Below are positions 9,464 to 10,509 of a stretch of DNA of 10,509 nt, one piece after another. The notes under the pieces were generated by a model. The model was not told where the DNA came from. It made no database searches and saw only the letters and a program-made list of their open reading frames with translations. How positions within the stretch are numbered: position 1 is the stretch's first letter; every line of letters starts with the position of its first letter. A program made the translations under genes and the position numbers. Source of the DNA: VBKO01 sp036393835 (GTDB taxonomy: Bacteria; Myxococcota; Myxococcia; Myxococcales; 40CM-4-68-19); the NCBI GenBank assembly GCA_036393835.1, contig DASWGI010000257.1:1-10509 (forward strand), given 5' to 3'.

Positions 9464-10450
9464 CTACGCGGGAGGGGCGTACAGGCCGGCGGTGCGCGCG
9501 CGCAGGCGCACCAGCGCGAGCACTACGTCGCAGGTGGGCGTGGGGAGCCCCACCAGCCGGCCCATCTCGACCACCGCGCCCAGCAGCGGGTCGATCTCCA
9601 TCGGGCGCCTGCGCTCCAGGTCGACCAGCGTGGAGGGCTTGTGCACCCCGACTTCCGCGGCGCCGGCGATCCGCGCGTCCACGTCGAGCGGGAACTGCAC
9701 GCCGAGCTTCTCGGCCACCGCCTGCGCCTCCAGCATCATCTGCCGCGCCACCGCGCGCGTTCCCGGGTCCGCCGTGACGCTCTCCAGGCCGCTCATGGTG
9801 AGCGCGCAGATCATGTTGAAGGAGAGGTTCCCCCACAGCTTGATCCAGAGGTTGTCGCGGATGCTCGCCCGCACCGGGCAGCGGAAGCCGGCCTCGATCA
9901 TGGCCCGCGAGAACGCCTGCGCGCGCTCGCTCTTCGAACCGTCCGGCTCGCCGATGTCGAAGCGGTTTCCGTAGGTGTGCTCGATCACGCCGGGCTCCAC
10001 CACGTCGGTCGCGGGGTAGACGATGCACCCGACCACGCGGCTGGGCGGCAGCTTGTCCCAGAGCACGCCACCCGGATCGACCGTCTGCAGCCGCGTCCCC
10101 TCGTACGGCCCGCCGTGCTTGTAGAAGTACCACCAGGGGACGCCGTTCACGGCCGGCACCAGCGTCGTCTGCGGGCCGAGCAGCGGTTGCACCGCGTCGG
10201 CGATCCCGGGCAGCGCGTGCGCCTTGACGCTCAGGATCACGCAGTCCTGCGTCCCCACCTGGCGCGGGTCGTCGGTGCAGCGAGGCCGGACCACCTGGGT
10301 CTCTTCCTCGCTGATCAGCTTGAGCCCGCGTTCGCGCATGGCTGCGAGGTGCGGGCCCCGGGCGATCAAGGTCACGTCCTGCCCCGCGAGCGCGAGCTTC
10401 GCGCCCATGAAGCCGCCGATCGCGCCCGCGCCGAAGACGGTGATCTTCAT
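9464..10450 (-). CDS. panE: 2-dehydropantoate 2-reductase family protein (PanE/ApbA)
   Basis: Protein of 328 aa, slightly longer than typical E. coli PanE. N-terminal Rossmann fold with GAGAIGGFMG (7-16) for NADP(H). Catalytic-domain features: SVKAH (74-78), VNGVP with Asn102, WIKLWGNLSFN (202-212) with the family's catalytic Lys204 and Asn208/Asn212, and KPSTLVDLERRRPMEID (271-287) with Ser273 and Glu285 expected at the substrate site. The family enzyme reduces ketopantoate to pantoate in coenzyme A synthesis. The start ATG overlaps the stop of the upstream gene (ATGA), so the two are translationally coupled. That upstream gene looks like an acyl-CoA ligase rather than another pan gene, so this may be a paralog acting on a different 2-keto acid. 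Family is secure; exact substrate is not. Confidence 0.9.
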   Translation of the reverse strand: MKITVFGAGAIGGFMGAKLALAGQDVTLIARGPHLAAMRERGLKLISEEETQVVRPRCTDDPRQVGTQDCVILSVKAHALPGIADAVQPLLGPQTTLVPAVNGVPWWYFYKHGGPYEGTRLQTVDPGGVLWDKLPPSRVVGCIVYPATDVVEPGVIEHTYGNRFDIGEPDGSKSERAQAFSRAMIEAGFRCPVRASIRDNLWIKLWGNLSFNMICALTMSGLESVTADPGTRAVARQMMLEAQAVAEKLGVQFPLDVDARIAGAAEVGVHKPSTLVDLERRRPMEIDPLLGAVVEMGRLVGLPTPTCDVVLALVRLRARTAGLYAPPA

Positions 10451-10509
10451 CCGCCCAGGCCGAGCTTCGCAGCCAGGCCGATGCGCTGCAACTTGCCGGT
10501 CCGGCCCTT
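10447..10509 (-). CDS. C-terminal end of an adenylate-forming (ANL) enzyme, probably acyl-CoA ligase (partial)
   Basis: The visible 20 residues are KGRTGKLQRIGLAAKLGLGG before a TGA. The TGKLQR stretch fits the A10 motif of the adenylate-forming superfamily (acyl-CoA synthetases, AMP-binding domain), where the Lys of GK contacts the adenylate. Family members commonly end within about 20 residues of this motif, as here. The stop overlaps the ATG of the panE-like gene by 4 nt. Only the tail is seen, so the substrate cannot be inferred, and the call rests on a short motif. Confidence 0.65.
   Translation of the reverse strand, partial: KGRTGKLQRIGLAAKLGLGG

Overview
The window is GC-rich and densely coded. 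Every gene I can support lies on the minus strand, so transcription runs from high to low coordinates. The mix is a Hanks-type Ser/Thr kinase fused to TPRs, an FHA-domain sigma-54 activator, secreted LVIVD-repeat proteins, and a panE-like gene next to an acyl-CoA-ligase-like C-terminus. It suggests an environmental bacterium of the Myxococcota/deltaproteobacterial or Acidobacteria type. That placement is inference from gene content; no rRNA or marker gene is present.

Right end (8550-10509): a probable run of the C-terminal tip of an adenylate-forming (ANL) enzyme, a 2-dehydropantoate 2-reductase family protein that overlaps it by ATGA, and a stand-alone 5'-3' exonuclease/flap endonuclease.

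Middle (3673-8535): a signalling block. An FHA/AAA+/Fis-type sigma-54 activator is followed by a near-consensus sigma-54 promoter (GG-N10-GC). That promoter sits directly upstream of a 57-aa one-helix membrane protein, a transmembrane Ser/Thr kinase with a TolB/FlgO-like segment and TPRs, and a 103-aa beta-rich protein. The kinase could phosphorylate proteins read by the activator's FHA domain, and the activator could in turn fire the kinase operon. This is a compact feedback hypothesis and the most interesting feature of the window.

Left (1-3672): two tandem paralogous genes for secreted LVIVD-repeat (beta-propeller-like) proteins of 516 and 509 aa. Each has its own matching promoter, an almost identical 25-nt 5'-leader element at exactly the same distance from the ATG, and its own hairpin terminator. 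The signal-peptide DNA is nearly identical while the mature proteins have diverged. At the far left edge, the start of another probable exported protein is cut by the window.

I see no tRNA, rRNA, CRISPR array, insertion sequence or attachment site. No stretch over 300 bases lacks a gene; the longest gaps (about 220-230 bases at 1697-1922 and 3453-3672) hold the promoters, leader elements and a terminator of the LVIVD genes.
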